Shown here piece by piece: positions 25,766-39,200 of a stretch of 64,000 nt of DNA; the first letter of the stretch is position 1; every line of letters begins with the position of its first letter. The notes beneath the pieces were generated by a model. It made no database searches. It saw only the letters and a list, made by a program, of their open reading frames with translations, and was not told the DNA's origin. The translations under genes were made by a program, and so were the position numbers. Origin of the DNA: Rostratula benghalensis (taxonomy: Eukaryota; Chordata; Aves; Charadriiformes; Rostratulidae); the NCBI GenBank assembly GCA_013399305.1, contig VXAI01000160.1:1732399-1796398 (forward strand), in the 5' to 3' direction.

Positions 25766-28700
25766 TTAATGAATCATAAACCCTTCAGTATTTCTAGATG
25801 TATACAGTAAGTCCCTACACTGCTCATTGAAGCTCTTAGAAGGATCACTCTACACTTGAACATTTTTCCTGTATCAGGTCACTTTAAGAAAAATGTTATT
25901 TGATAAAATGAAGCTTTGGTCCAGCTAAGTATGACTACTTTCATATTCCTATGAAATGAAATAATGTGCAATTTCCAAATTAGATGTTTTCAGTATTCCT
26001 GTGACCTGTCATTTAAAAAGGATATCTTTTTTTAATCATGATTTCAGGAAGTGGAGGTACTGAAATGCTGATGGATATTTGCAGAAATTTTCCTCATAGC
26101 TGGTATAAATTACTTGCTAGTTCAGCATTCGGTATTTCTGAACCAAGCCAATGCTCTAATAAAGTTCTCAAATACACCATCTCGATACTTTGTCTTTTCA
26201 GGAATTATCACATATTTCAGTTCACTAGTATCTTGTTTGCCCTTAGTCATTACCATTTCTTTTATTAATTATATTAAACTACAGGAACGAACACATTCTT
26301 GCTGTTTCTATTGAAATTAGTGCCTATGTAGCATAATAAATAAAACATAAATTAAATATTATAAAATAAAAATGTATAAAATAATAAGTTAAAATGCTGA
26401 AAATCAGGAAGGATTAGCCATGTCAGTTCTTCCTTTGTGGAAGAAATCACTAAAGGATAAGGTGTTGATCATTTCTGGTTTTAAGAGACTGGTGCCTAGT
26501 AGCTGTGCTTCTAGTAGAACTCTCCAGGTGGGCAAAAGACAAAGCAGTGAAGATGGCTTTTCTGTTCAGTCAATGCTACTGATGAGGTACTCAAGGAAGG
26601 CCTGAAGTATCTCATGTATGTGCTCGTGCTTTTGCTCTTGCTTTTGGCAGTTAGAATTCGTCTTCATCATCCTTAATTTTGTCTATCAAAAAGAACTGTA
26701 TGGCATGATCTTTCTCATTCTTTCAAATGTATATATCATGAGGACTATATTTTTAAATATCTCCTCTTTCTCACCTTCTCTCTCATGTCAATTTTAATAA
26801 CCAAAACAAGGGGCAAAGAATATTGAAAGACCCAGATAAAATAGAAAATACAACAGGATACAATGCAAAAAAAAAAAAAAAAAAAGACTCTAAACCAAAG
26901 AAACTAAAAAATTTATATTTTCTTTTGTCCTTAGCTGCTGAGCTGCTGAGGTTTACTGATCAGTGAAATAAATGAACACATTTTCTTCATTTCCAGTGAC
27001 TGTAATCTTATCTTACTATAAGATTAAATTCTAGCGTCATAAATCAGCACTTAGAGTTAACATTAGGAACCTGGCAACCAACCCTAGAAAATGTCAATTG
27101 ATTTGATTCTATTCTTAGGTCTTGATAATTGTCATTTGTCCTATGTATGTGCATTTTATATTTAAATGTTTTTGTTTAAACAGTGTGACAGTCACAATAG
27201 GTACTACCTTCAAAGATCAGGGGTAAGATGGAAAAAGAGGTCATGAGTCAGACAAAATTTTCACAGCTTTATCTCATTCTTAGGTGTTTTTTTTGTTTTG
27301 TTTTTGTTTGGTTTGTGTGTGTGTATGTGTGACTGTTGGATCACATCAGCTCCTGGTTTTGGAAGATCTTACCATACTAGTTTTAAAAAGACAATCGCTG
27401 GTGTTATTTCAGCTTAGCAATGCATGTTATTTAAATGACAGGAATGAAATCTCAGAAATTATTAGCACAACCAATTCAACCAATGAAATGGGGTTTGTTG
27501 AAGGTTTTTAAAAGTATTCAGAAGATTCCCAGTAGCTTAAAGAGCTTCTCACTGGATTTTTCTAGGCTTCAGGATCTTATCCTTCCTCAGTCACTTGCGA
27601 TTCGGCACTGTGTATCGATGCTCTGTAGACCGTCCTTCTTCAAGACAAACTGTGTGGAGGTGGTTGGTTTATACAGCATGAACCATGCAAGATAATCCCT
27701 CCTTTTTGGTGACAGGCTGCAGAGCTATTTGGGGATAACTCCACTCCGGGACAAGTGCATTTTCCCTATATTACCCAGGTACAAGGACAGTTAGGGGCAA
27801 GAGCACTTAAACAGCAGTGGAGAGCAAGTTGTTTATCATCCTTTGGGCTTTCCCAGCTGCTGGCAATGCCTTATTCATTACTGCTAAGAAAGCACACAAG
27901 GCTCAAAATCTGCTCCACAGAGCAGTTCAATGGCTTGCAAACCTCCAGCAGGCTCATGGAGTAGGCCAGATTGCAGTTAATATGACCCTGCTTTTAGCTA
28001 GAAATTGGGTGCTAGGAAGTTATCAGACTCCTTCCTTTTGAGATCAAATTAGATCCATCTCACTGTCTATTCCCTACCCAGTCAAAGTGACAAACCAGGA
28101 GGTGGCTAGAGGGGGGAGGACAGAATACAGAGCTGCTAAATATCATATACCACTCAGCCCGCAACTCCAAACGAGGTTGAGATGTTTAGATGGGGCAACC
28201 GGGTTTACATTTGTCATGGAAATGGGACTTTAGTAGTGTGAACACTGTGAGGGACAAACACGTTCCAGCAGACTGGCCACTTCAGGTGTGACCAGCTTAG
28301 TCATCAGCCCCAGCTGTGCCACCTCACCCCAGAGAAACCCTGTGGCATTGCAAGGCAAAGCCCAGGAAGTCAGGCTCTTCCAAAAAACTCATATCATCCC
28401 CCCTTGGCCTGGGCCCAGTCTCCAAGGAGGCCAAAAGGGATCACACATCCAGTAGTGATACAGTTCTCATTTAAAGACTGGGTTTCCTCCCTGCTTCGTG
28501 GTGATTTTGTCAGTCTTCTATTGTTGCAGCTGAAAAATTGTTTTTCAGAATATCCAGGGATACTTCTGGTCCCCCTTGCACTGTGAATTGTTCTGGCAAT
28601 ACTCACTGGGGCAGATTAACAGCAGTGGCACAGCTTTGACTTTTGTCCCATGAAATCCCCAGACTAATAGCCTACATCATAACAAGGCTGTTCCTAATGA

Positions 28701-29559
28701 ACATTGAGGGGGTTTGGCTATTTGTTGTTATTATTGTTGCTTGTGTTGGGGATTATTTATTGTGATGTGAGTACCTCCATCTCTTTTCACAGTTTTTCTG
28801 TGGCTGAGAAACTTATTTTTAACTATGCTGCTATGATGTTACATGAATTGTGCAAAAAAGAGGTCAGAAGTAAAGTGGTAAAGGGAGTAGTAACTAGTAA
28901 CTTTCTTCTTTCTATTTTGGTCCAAAAATTGTATACAGAAATTAAGAAAAAAATATCACCTGTCTATGTTTGACCCTCATTTCTTCCCATTTACTCATCT
29001 CTTGTGTCACTCACCAGTCAATTGGCTTACCTTACATTCAGATTCCCTCAATGGGCTAACAACTCAGTATTTCTTGCACATATAGACAGAAGAAACCAAG
29101 ATAATCTCTGTGTTGTTACAATCAGCTGCAACAAAGCTTCCTATTGTCTTCTTACAAAAGTTTACAACTCCCTGGCTCAGAAAGGTCAGATTTATTGTTG
29201 CCTATTTACTGACATGTGAATTTAGGAACATTGAGCTCTGAGGCTCAGTATAAACATACCAGCATTGTCTTTTCATCTGATGTTGCCCACAGTTTTGTAG
29301 CAGAAGTCACATGGGGTAGCACAGAGTAATCACACAACTTTCAGACAAGCTGGTACAAGGAAGATCTGCTCTACTTGTGTCTGAGGAAACAAGCAATGAT
29401 GACTGACATACTCTTGCTGAACTTAGAAGAGGAAACATTCAGAAGAGAGAAAGATTGTATAAGCTTAAATTATGACAGGCCCCTGATATTAATCGTTGTT
29501 TAGAATAGTTTTTTGCCAATTAAAGCAGTGAATTACTGCTTGTTTCTCTCTATAAACCA
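25766..29559. other. Unique noncoding DNA
   Basis: No gene is recognised. AT-rich to about 27300, with an A19 run at 26867-26885 and a TG run at 27312-27331. The stretch 27700-28650 is more GC-balanced and carries several open frames of 60-75 codons on both strands, none with a recognisable family. Confidence 0.6.
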
Positions 29560-29872
29560 ATCACACAATCACAGAATTGTAGGTGTTGGAAAAGACCTTT
29601 GGAGATAATCTAGTCTAAACCCCCTGCCAAAGCAGGCTCATCTAGAGCAGGCTGGACAGGAATGAATCCATGCAAGTTTTTAATAGCTTCAGAGAAGGAG
29701 ACTCCACCACCTCTCTGGGCAGCCTGTTCCAGTGTTCTGTCACGCTCAAAATAAATAAGTTTTTCCACATGTTCAGACAGAATTTCCTGTGTTCCAGCTT
29801 GTGCCCATTGCCCCTTGTCCTGTCACCAGGCAGCAGTGAGAAGACCCTGAACCCATCCTCTTGACACCCACA
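29560..29872 (-). mobile_element. CR1 LINE, 3' end fragment
   Basis: Reading the plus strand, the order CACAGAATTGTAGGTGTTGG, AAAAGACCTTTGGAGATAA, GCAGCCTGTTCCAGTG, GCCCCTTGTCCTGTC, CCTCTTGACACCC is the reverse complement of the avian CR1 3' region (end of ORF2 plus 3' UTR). The 3' terminus is therefore at the low coordinate and the copy is 5'-truncated near 29872, the usual state of CR1 insertions. It has no reverse-transcriptase core and cannot move itself. Identity to the generic CR1 pattern is still good, so it is younger than the relics at 24.5 and 30.5 kb. Confidence 0.92.
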
Positions 29873-30489
29873 CAGTCAATTTATTTATGTTAAGTAATGA
29901 AATGCTGTGTAGAGAGGATTTTTTTGATGCAATGAGTTTTAGCTTTTCAGTAGTTTTTTTATAAAGTCACTCTATAAGAAGGTATTAAGAAAAACTTGGT
30001 AACTATGTAGTAAGAGATAAGCCTTTTAGTGGATCAAAAATTGGCTAGGAAGCAAAGACATGACTAAAGTGGGCATTTAACCTTCTGTCAAAGGATCATT
30101 AGCAGCATGACTAGAGAGTTTTAGGGCGACAAGTGTTCAAAACACAGCTCTAAAAATGTGTCAAAACATATTTCTATTATCACTTACATCTCTGCATTAA
30201 TTATTTAAAAAGTTAACATGTCTCTACAGTGTCCAGCCAAAAGCCACCTGACTTAATACCCTTGATATCCTTCATAAAGGTGATGACAGCCAGGGATGGA
30301 TATTAGAGGAGGATGTAGACTGATGATTCATGTGAATACCTTTGCAATCTCCACCAGTTTGTACCTAAGGGATGGAATCATTTTGTTTGATAATCTGCTA
30401 TAAATTCAATTTATATATATGTTGATGTTGTTTTATAAACCCATAGAAAGCTTCTGGAATCCAGGAATCTTGAAGAAGTTTCACAGGTT
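29873..30489. other. Noncoding DNA, possible CR1 scrap
   Basis: The piece at about 30010-30080 (GTGGATCAAAAATTGGCTAGG) resembles the W-NW-L region of decayed CR1 ORF2 on the plus strand, but the match is too short to call. Nothing else is recognised. Confidence 0.35.
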
Positions 30490-31160
30490 AGCTGTGTACA
30501 ACCTAAAGAATCATCTCATTTTGGCGTTTAATGCCTCCTAGTTCTTGTATTTGAAAACACAGTGAAGGATCATTCCCTAGTTACTCAATCTCTGTCACTC
30601 ATTATTTTATCAACTGCTGTAGTATCCCCCAACCAGGTAATTCCAGGCTGAAGAATGTCAGGCTAATTAATCATTCCTCATATAGAAGCTGTTCCATAAC
30701 TTTGGTCATTCTTATAACTTTTCTCTGAACCTTTTACAGCTTTACTACATCTTTGTTGAGACAGAGGGACCAGAAATACACACACCATTCAAGGTGCAGG
30801 TGACCTTAGAATTGTCTAGCTGTGTCATGTGATTCCCTGGGTTCTGTATTGCTCTCGTCATAGATCCTACCATTTAGTTTCCCTTTTTGATCACAACTGG
30901 GCACTGAGCTGACATTTTCACTGTTATAACTCCAGAAACCCATTACTGGGTAGTAACATCTAGTTCAGGATCTGGCACTGCAGGTATGAAGTTCTACATG
31001 GTTAATCCCAAGTGCATCACTTCTAATACTTCTGCTTTGAAATACATCTGCAGTATTATTACTCAGCCTGGTAGAGTCCTTCTGCAGTTCTTCACAGCTG
31101 AACTTTGTTTTTACTACCCTGATTAACTTGGGGAAAAATTTAGAATATGCACACAATGAA
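30490..31160 (-). pseudogene. Ancient decayed CR1/L3-type ORF2 relic
   Basis: Read on the minus strand, the fragment runs through the C-terminal part of CR1-type ORF2. The peptide CEELQKDSTRLSNN is readable near 31055-31098 and matches the block that follows the FADD motif in CR1 reverse transcriptases. Downstream, the plus-strand words CTTTTCTCTGAACCTTTTAC, TTGAGACAGAGGGACCAGAA and CATTCAAGGTG (30720-30800) follow the known order of old sauropsid CR1/L3 copies. Many indels and stops are present. The catalytic core is missing or unreadable, so it is a fossil. Boundaries are accurate to perhaps 50 bases. Confidence 0.7.
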
Positions 31161-34100
31161 TAGCCATGCGATTCCTCATCAGATTCTCATGTCTTTTTAA
31201 ATGTTCTTTAAGATGGCATATGTAAGAAAGTACATTTGCAGGAAACACAATATCAAAAAACAAATGCAAACTAGCCACATTACAACATGAGAAAAATAGA
31301 GTTCATATACTTCAAAAAAGATCAAATCATCAACAAGTCAAAAATCCTAAACTGCTAAACTAATCCTAAATTAAGAGAGGTACAGCCACTTAAATACTCC
31401 AATGAGGATCCTTAAACCATAGATTAAAATCCTGACCTAAAGGACATACAAGAGAAATGACCATTTAGTTACATTACTGATTGCTCAACACGCCTATTTT
31501 CAGAGGTTTCATTAACAATCACCTAAATTATTGTGTTCATAATTTGCCTTTTTCAATTTATTGAGTATTTTGGATCAGATTTAACTTTTCTTATGAGCTC
31601 TGGTATTCTATCCCAAGGATAAAAGTGTCAAGCCTGAGGTAATCTCTTTAAGAAATGCCTGAGGGACTGAAACATCATCTTCCTTTTTGCTTGTTTTTTT
31701 GGCATTAGCACTTGCAAGTAAAATGAAAGACTTGATTTGAAATTCAAGGCCACATCTTAAGAGGTGGTGGGCCCTTGCATATCCCAGTGGCTTCAGTGAG
31801 ATCAGTGCATTTCAGAACTTGTCCCCAAAACTGGTTTTGATGCATTGTTTTTGTTTTGTTATAGCTCCGCTATGGAGTAATCCACTGAGAATTTACTGCC
31901 CTTTTGGAAAATACTCCTGGTTTCATGTATATATTTGTCATTTTTTCCTTTGGCTTTGTCAAACTGAGCCTGTTATTTTGTTGTTTGATAAGACGTATAT
32001 CACTTCATGAATTAACCATTTACACATTCATCAGAATATAGTCTGAAAAGTATAGAGAGTGCCTTCTTCCAGCAACATTGTACAAGAGTTCATACCTTTT
32101 TGTCATTCAACCCTCTACCAAACCCCCATTAAAACAATTAGCCCTGAAATAATACACAGCGTTGGCATTAAACTGTCATGATACTTCAGGGCTAACACTG
32201 GAGCGAAATAACTCCTCAGCAGACTGTCAACCCACAGTCTTTTTGGAAGACTTTGTTTTCTGGAGACTAGAAAGAAGTTGTTTGTTTGTTTAACCAAAGA
32301 AAGCTTAGGTTCAGCAAAAGTTGGTGAGGCTCTCCAGCAAGATTTGTATTACTCTAGGTCTCCTATTTACAACTGGCCAGCAGGCAGAAAACATGACAAA
32401 AAACAGGCCCACGGACAAATCCATGTTTTGACTTTCATGCAAGCCTGATTTAAGACTGATTTAAGTCAGAAAGGTGGCAGGGGAAGAAGAGGTAATGTGT
32501 ATAAACCTCTTTATTAATTTTATTCCTTCCCTCTGCTACTTGCATGCAGACAATTCCAGCTGTGGATAAGGACATTCTGTGGAGAGTCTCAGTTACTGGC
32601 TATTGATCACTAGCTATCAGTCTCACTGGCATTTTTCAAGACATTTAGCTGTAAGATCCCACTGACCAGACCAATAACGTGCATAGAATTTCACAAGCCT
32701 TTTAGGACATGTCTGTGTTAAAACATTTTGAAGAATTCAAGATTATCTTCTCAGAATATTTATAAGACAGATCCAGGGGGGAATTCATCCTGTTCTGTGC
32801 AATAGTAGCAGCACAAAGCAGCCTTAAAGTCAGCTTATGCATCTCTTTGAGGATTTCTCTGACGTACAGAAATCCTGTAGTAATGACTTTTTCCCTTTCC
32901 CTCACTGCAAGTTCCACTTCAAAGATGTTTGGAAGGTATGATTGCTGAAGAGAAACTTAGTGCAAGTTTCTCTGCCCCCAGTATTGCCAACCATCATCAG
33001 AAGGACTTCTTACAGCTCTTAGGAATCAGCAATACCTCAAGGTAGCCTTGAAGCTACTTTAAATTAACATGAAACCAAAAGGTCAGCCCCAAGATCCTGA
33101 GGTTCAGAGATGTGCTTCCCTTCCTACCATTTTCCCTAGAACTTGTTCCATATTATCACCTTTTCTGAAGTTATAGCACAATGAATCTAGTTTAGTGTTG
33201 CACCCTGATACTAGACAGATTTTTTTTCCATCATCAGTGGAGATGGAGAGTGATTTTGATTAATGACTTCATTGTCCCCAGCCAGCAAGAGACTTGCCTT
33301 TTTTGGTTTACATCAGAAAGGATGCTGAACACTGTAAGTCTCTAACAGGCAGCAGGTTTCACCTGCTGAGAAGTGAGAAAATTAGTCAGAAAAAAAAATG
33401 GTCACAAAATAATACTGATTTACTCTAGCTTCAACTAGAATGTCAGTGGATGCAAAAGTTTTCCTAAGCTTTCCTAGATATTTTTCCTAGAAAAAAATGT
33501 TTATGATAAAGTGTTTTTAATAATTAAGTAAATCCCCATTTAATTTTTTAATTTGGCATTTTCTGCATATTTTCAATGTAGGGGAGAAGAAAAAAGCGGT
33601 GTGAATTTATGATGATATTAGCATTAAGGTGTTTTCATGCCAGCTCATACTCTTGTCCCAGTAAGAAGACTGACTGGGCCTGTCTCAGAAATTTGGGGAA
33701 TACTGGTTTATTGGTATGCATATAAGATTGTAACATATAAAGTCATGAGTATTAATTCCAGTCACAAGTCATGACTGAATCTTTTCAATCTCAGCTAGAT
33801 CTGCTCTTCACAGCCAAGGAAGAACTTCTTGGGGACATAACAATCAACAGCAGCTTTGACTTACTGACTATGAAGTTGTGGAGCTCAAGATCCTAATGTA
33901 AGCAAGAAAGGAAAGCAGCAGAATACAGGCCCTGAACTTCAGAAAAGCAGAATCTCAACCTTCAGGGAATTGTGCTTCATGGGAAGCACCTCTGAAGAGT
34001 AAAGTATCTCTGGAAAGCTGACAAGCCTTTGAAGACATTCTCCTCCAGCCACCATTATGGGTCATCAAGATACTCAGAAAAATAAATAGACATACGAGTA

Positions 34101-34179
34101 GACTAGGTTGGATGAACAGGAAACACATGACTAAGTTTCAGTGTTAAAAAACCCATAGAATTTAGGAGATGGATGCAGA
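31161..34179. other. Unique noncoding DNA
   Basis: No gene or repeat is recognised. Short open frames (60-71 codons) on both strands show no family features. Confidence 0.6.
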
Positions 34180-34408
34180 GACAGGTTACAAAGGGTGAAT
34201 TTATAAACTTTGGGCATGTGTTAGGAAAGCCAAAGCTCACTTAAAGTTGATGCCTTCAAGGACCATAAATTGTATGATATCCCAGGGTGCATTAGGTAAA
34301 GTATTGCCAGCAGATGAAAGGAGGTCATCCTTCCCTTCTTACTCAGCGCTGGTGAGGCCATACCTGGAGCACTGAGTACAGCTCTGGGCTCTCCAGTACA
34401 AGACAAAC
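34180..34408 (+). mobile_element. CR1 fragment with internal deletion
   Basis: The right half (about 34275-34405: GCATTAGGTAAAGTATTGCC, CTCAGCGCTGGTGAGGCC, CAGCTCTGGGCTCTCCAGTA) matches the C-terminal ORF2 region of avian CR1 on the plus strand. The left half (about 34218-34260: AGGAAAGCCAAAGCTCACTT) resembles a segment that lies upstream of the reverse-transcriptase core in intact CR1. If both calls hold, the core has been deleted. The right half is secure, the left half less so. Both CR1 ends are absent. Confidence 0.7.
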
Positions 34409-34436
34409 AACAGCCTTTGTGTTTGGGTTGGTTGGA

Positions 34437-34460
34437 TTTTTTTTTTTTTTTTGGGGGGGG
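34437..34460. repeat. T16-G8 tract
   Basis: Sixteen T followed directly by eight G, about 30 bases downstream of the CR1 fragment. A homopolymer junction such as this is prone to slippage and sequencing error. Confidence 0.9.
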
Positions 34461-35970
34461 AAGAGAGTGGGAGACAGTATATGTTCTTTAAGAAACTATT
34501 CTTTGAAGGGTACAGCACGGAATCAAGTGCTGTATTGAAGCAGCTACAAGTCAATGAAATCAACAAGTTTCCACCTAGGTCTAATTTTCTTCCCTTGCTT
34601 TAGAACTGGTAAGTCAAACAGCAGTTGTTTCCAAGAAGAAAGTGTATTTTCCCCAGTCTCATTTCATTAAAGTTGAGTCATTTTTTCTCATATTTTAATG
34701 AACAAATGTTGCATCAATTTGGTCAGATTTTAAGTAAATTCCACCAACATTGGAAAGATTTATTACAAAAAGGAAATAAGAGTTCACAGGAATATTGGAA
34801 AAACTAAAATAAGATCTTTTAACTTATTTGTTTTAGTAGCTGGCTTTAAAGAAGCTGCAGGAATACTGCCTACAAAGAGCAAATATGGGAAAATCCTTCC
34901 CAAGACAAGTATTTCCTTTTCAGGCCCATTTGCCAAAAAGTTGTTTATGTGATGCTTAACGAGCCCAGTTCCTTTCTATTACCCTTTTCTTCATTTTAAA
35001 TACATGGAACTTCCATTATAGAGTCTTCTGTAATATCTCATGATAATCAGGTTCCTAAACTAACAGTACCTTCTGTTCAAAAGGAGATAAAAACAGCCTA
35101 ATATCACTTTTTTTAAGTTCAGTTTAATGTCTCCTTTTTTTATACTATGAACAAGAAAAATAGAAGTTTCATGTCCCATGTATACTATTTATTATTTTGT
35201 GTACTTTTTAGATGGTCGCTCTTATACAAGGAAGATGATATCTACATGCATTATTCACATTCTAATGATTCTGTTTTAATTTTCCTTCTTATTTTCCTTA
35301 TCTAAACCCAGAATTCCCAACAATGAATACAGCATTAACTTGGAGCTGTATTGCTAATTTATAAAAATACACAATAATATTTTCCATATTGCTTTTCCTT
35401 ATGGATCCTCAAATATTTTCACCACTCCCGTTTCTTGAATATACAGGAAAAAAAAATCTAATGTTTTTGGAATATTATAAGTGACCTAAATTTTACTTTT
35501 GCAATAGCAGTACTTATGTGCACTTAGACACAGACTACTCTACTACTTCAGGTATAATAAAGAAGTGGTCACAGTATTAACAAATAACAAAGCATGATTA
35601 CAGATTTACAAATGGAGATCGAGGAAATGTCTGCTCTGCATTTAACACAAACAAAACAAAACAAAACAAAACAAGTTGAATAAGTATCTCGACATTTGGG
35701 AAGAGTAGCTGAAAAGTTTCCAGAGTTTCTGAATTTACTGAGTCCATTAAACTGGTTGGGAAATAAGGTAAAGCCAGGACTTTATTTTTTGTAAAGTTCC
35801 TTTTGCAGTTCAATTTTAAGAGTCTTCTATAGTACTTAGACACTTGCTCTTCTAATGCTGGGTTGAGCAAGAAGGAAGAATGATTTTAGAAGATATTAAG
35901 CAGCCTTGACTGAAACTTTAAATGCTCCATATTTACTATGACTTTGGAGCAAATATAGAAAGTGAATATA
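34461..35970. other. AT-rich unique noncoding DNA
   Basis: No gene is recognised. An AAAAC pentamer array (about five copies) lies at 35647-35674. The 90-codon minus-strand frame at 35598-35870 crosses this array and is therefore suspect. Confidence 0.6.
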
Positions 35971-36256
35971 CAGAATCATAGAATCATTCAGGTTGGAAAA
36001 GACCCTTTGGATTATCAAGTCCAACCATCAGCCCTGCTCTACAAAGTTCTCCCCTACACCACATTTAAACAGCTCTTAAACACATTCAGGCATGGTGACT
36101 CAGCCACCTCTTTGGGCAGCGTATTCCAATGTCTGACCATTCTTTCTGTGAAAAATTTTTTCCTCATGTTCAGCCTAAACCTACCCTGTTGCAGGTTGAA
36201 GCCATCCCCTCTCATTCTATTGCTAATTACCTGTGAGAAGAGATCAGCACCAACCA
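35971..36256 (-). mobile_element. CR1 LINE, 3' end fragment
   Basis: The plus strand begins AGAATCATAGAATCATTCAGG, the reverse complement of the CR1 3'-terminal octamer repeat (ATTCTATG type). GGTTGGAAAAGACCCTTTGG, TGGGCAGCGTATTCCAATG and TTTTTTCCTCATGTTCAGCC follow in standard order. The insert is on the minus strand, with its 3' terminus at the low coordinate and 5' truncation near 36256. The open frames across it (151 codons plus, 77 codons minus) are by-products of CR1 sequence, not genes. Confidence 0.93.
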
Positions 36257-39200
36257 TGGATGTCATGCATCCAATCCATATTTCCACAGTTGAAAAAGAT
36301 CTTTATTTAGAAAGATTTGAGCTAAAAATGCTATTTTATGAAAGCATAATAAATGTTATAGTGTTGATCTACTACTGTTCAGATTTCCAAAGTGTTCAAG
36401 AACAGAGACACTGCTAAAGCCCTTGCTTGAGGGAGGGTACTCCAAAATCTGCATTTGTATTTTAGGTCTGACCTGCAACTTTTTTACTGTCTTGAAGAAA
36501 CTGTATCCCCTGTACTTGGAGATGAAAGGAAAAGCATTTCATAAAGGACATAGACAGTTTGAGGATGCTGGAGTAATAACAAGGTCTTCCACCATTTCTA
36601 AAACCCATATTTGCTATTATTATCTCATACTACCATGGGAAATCACTCTTTGTTCATCTTAGTGCTTTATTCACCTTGAAATATTTCAGAAACTCCAGGA
36701 AAGTAGGAGCCACAGAAGTGCTAGAATATTGATTTACACAAATTTACATAAGGCAACTGTACCTACATAATGGTTGAGGTCTATGACTTGTGTTGGAATT
36801 TGATGCTTCCTTTGTTACTTAGGTTTAGAAGTAGTGGGAAAAGAGGGAAAAGTGTATATATGTGCTCTAAAAGCTACAAGAATACCAAGGATCAATCTGT
36901 CTACATTTCACTCTAGCTCAGGATGGTTTTATTACTCAGCTGTTAGTCATACCTACAAAGTAGTTGAGTTCTCACAGCCCTCACACACTAGACAATGAAT
37001 GAATATGTCTGAAAGAAATTCTCTACCGTGTACATCGCGTACTTAATTCCACTTGTCCTCTTCAGCATGGATATGGTAACATTTTGTGTTTTATTTTAAG
37101 ATGTACTGTATTAAATGTTGTTGATAGATCTTTTGGAGGACTACAAACTACTCCAAGTCATTTCTGCAAGCAGCATCTCAGGCACTATATATTTTTCCTT
37201 GGAACATAAGGAAGAAAAATGATGCCATTCATCACACAAGATAGAGGATTTAATTGTCAGGGTTTGCTGGAGATGAGCTAGCATTACCTTCACACTGACC
37301 ATAAATGATAGAACCACTGGAATCTGATTAGAAGGACCATGCATAAGGTGATGGATATTATGGAGAGTAAAAGAACAGGAAAGGTATTTTGCATGACCCC
37401 CAAATGGTTGCCATGTTTTTACGTGCAGGGACTGACCATGTAGGCTGCCTGAGAGAAAGTTTAGACAGCTTTTATTCCACAGCAAAGTTTCACTAAATGA
37501 TAATTAAACTTCCTTGAAAAGTAAGGGTATGAGAGAGGGAGATGGTAAGGTGATAAAATGCACAGCCATACATAATACACTGTTATTGGCTGTTAGCTTG
37601 TTATATTGTTATAGCATGTGAAAGTCACTAAGAAGACACAAAGAATGTTTTGCTATCAATGCTGAAGTTAAAGTAAATGCTAAGATGGAAAAGTTGGACT
37701 GTTGCATTTATTTTGCCACAGGGTTTATCCAATTTCTTGTTCCAGTCTGTAGAACTATCACTGATGTCAGTCTTGCATTCACCCACATACTGCTCACAGT
37801 AGTCAATGTCTTGACGTTGTGTAATAAGCATAACACAATCACTACACGTATAAATATCTAAAGGCATCTTGGCATTGATATACCATACAAATAAATCTGT
37901 AAAAAAACTCCTAAGTGGTTGTAAACTGTGCCTGTCATGATGCCAGCTGAACTGCTTTCCCTGCTAACTTGGGTAGTGTATACTTCGAATTTCTCTTGAG
38001 TCAGAGAAACTCAGCAATGGGAAGTGACTGGAACAATTCCAGGGGACCCTTGCTGTCTTCCCTCTTATCTCCAAGGTCATCTCCCAGCTTCTTTGAAGAC
38101 ATGGGATGGGAGATGTTCAGAGTCTGTGATACAGAGCAGGTCTTCAAGCAGATTACTTCAGGGACCTCAGAGTTTTCCTTTTCGTACTGTTAAGGAGACC
38201 TTTAGGAGGACAGCCTTGGGGTAGGAGTTGCCTTGCAAAGAATCTCCTTGTTGGTTTTTTTTCTGGCACTTGTTCCTAATAGGAACAAAGCCACATTTCA
38301 AAATGCTCAAATCCTCCACAAAATTGATTTTCCTTCCAGCATCCTGCCCTCCTGATGAGAGGGTGCATTCATAAAGGGCTCACAAATAACAGAAATGAAG
38401 AAAATACATTGTCACAAGAATGACTTTCGACACTTAAAAATTGCTTTCTGAACCTATTTGAGATTGTCATCTAATAGGGTAGCTTTCTTTCATAACTCCT
38501 TTATAGTAATGCACAGCTGGGTGAAAATCCACCTCAAACAATACTTACTTTTGTCTTTCCTTATTTATCATGATTATCATTACTTTTTACTTTGGTTAGC
38601 AGATGTTTCTTTAGTGCTCTGACATCCTTTATAATTTGCATATTTGTTAATTTAACTGGCAGAAAAGTCAACATACTGTACAGTATGAGCTTGGTATTTA
38701 ACACACATATATGTGTCACATGCAATAGGAAAAACTCCTCTGATACACCCAATGCATATTAAATGTACAAATTTAACATACTTTTTAAAATTCATGTATT
38801 TGGGCTTTTCTTCTGTGGCATGCAAAAATGTCTGATTATTTAGAGCACATCTCAAATCCAAGGAGGAATCATTTTGAGTCTACAGTATAAACTCATAGCA
38901 TTCAGGCTGTGGCTATGATGAACAAATCAGTAATTAATTGGGCATTCATTCCAGTGACCTGTCAGCATTCAAATGCTTTAATTAGACGGAGAAATGGAGG
39001 CAAGTAATGAGGGCCAAATCTGTATCCTTTTGAATTCAGTGGCAAAACATCCACTTGCTGCAATAAGATTTAGTCCTAAATGCATGACAGCACACTATAG
39101 AAGATGTCGTCTCCACCAACTGTGGTTCAAGTGTATAATACTGATAATGTCACTGGCATTGTATCTTTCGTTAAGGAAACAATGATGCTCTTAGGAAGCT

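Noticed and set aside
35962..36417. 151-codon plus-strand frame
   Set aside because: Most of it is the antisense of a CR1 3' end; no host protein resemblance.
38270..38288. 8-base inverted repeat TTGTTCCT/AGGAACAA
   Set aside because: Stems of this size are expected by chance in 64 kb; no flanking structure or T run.
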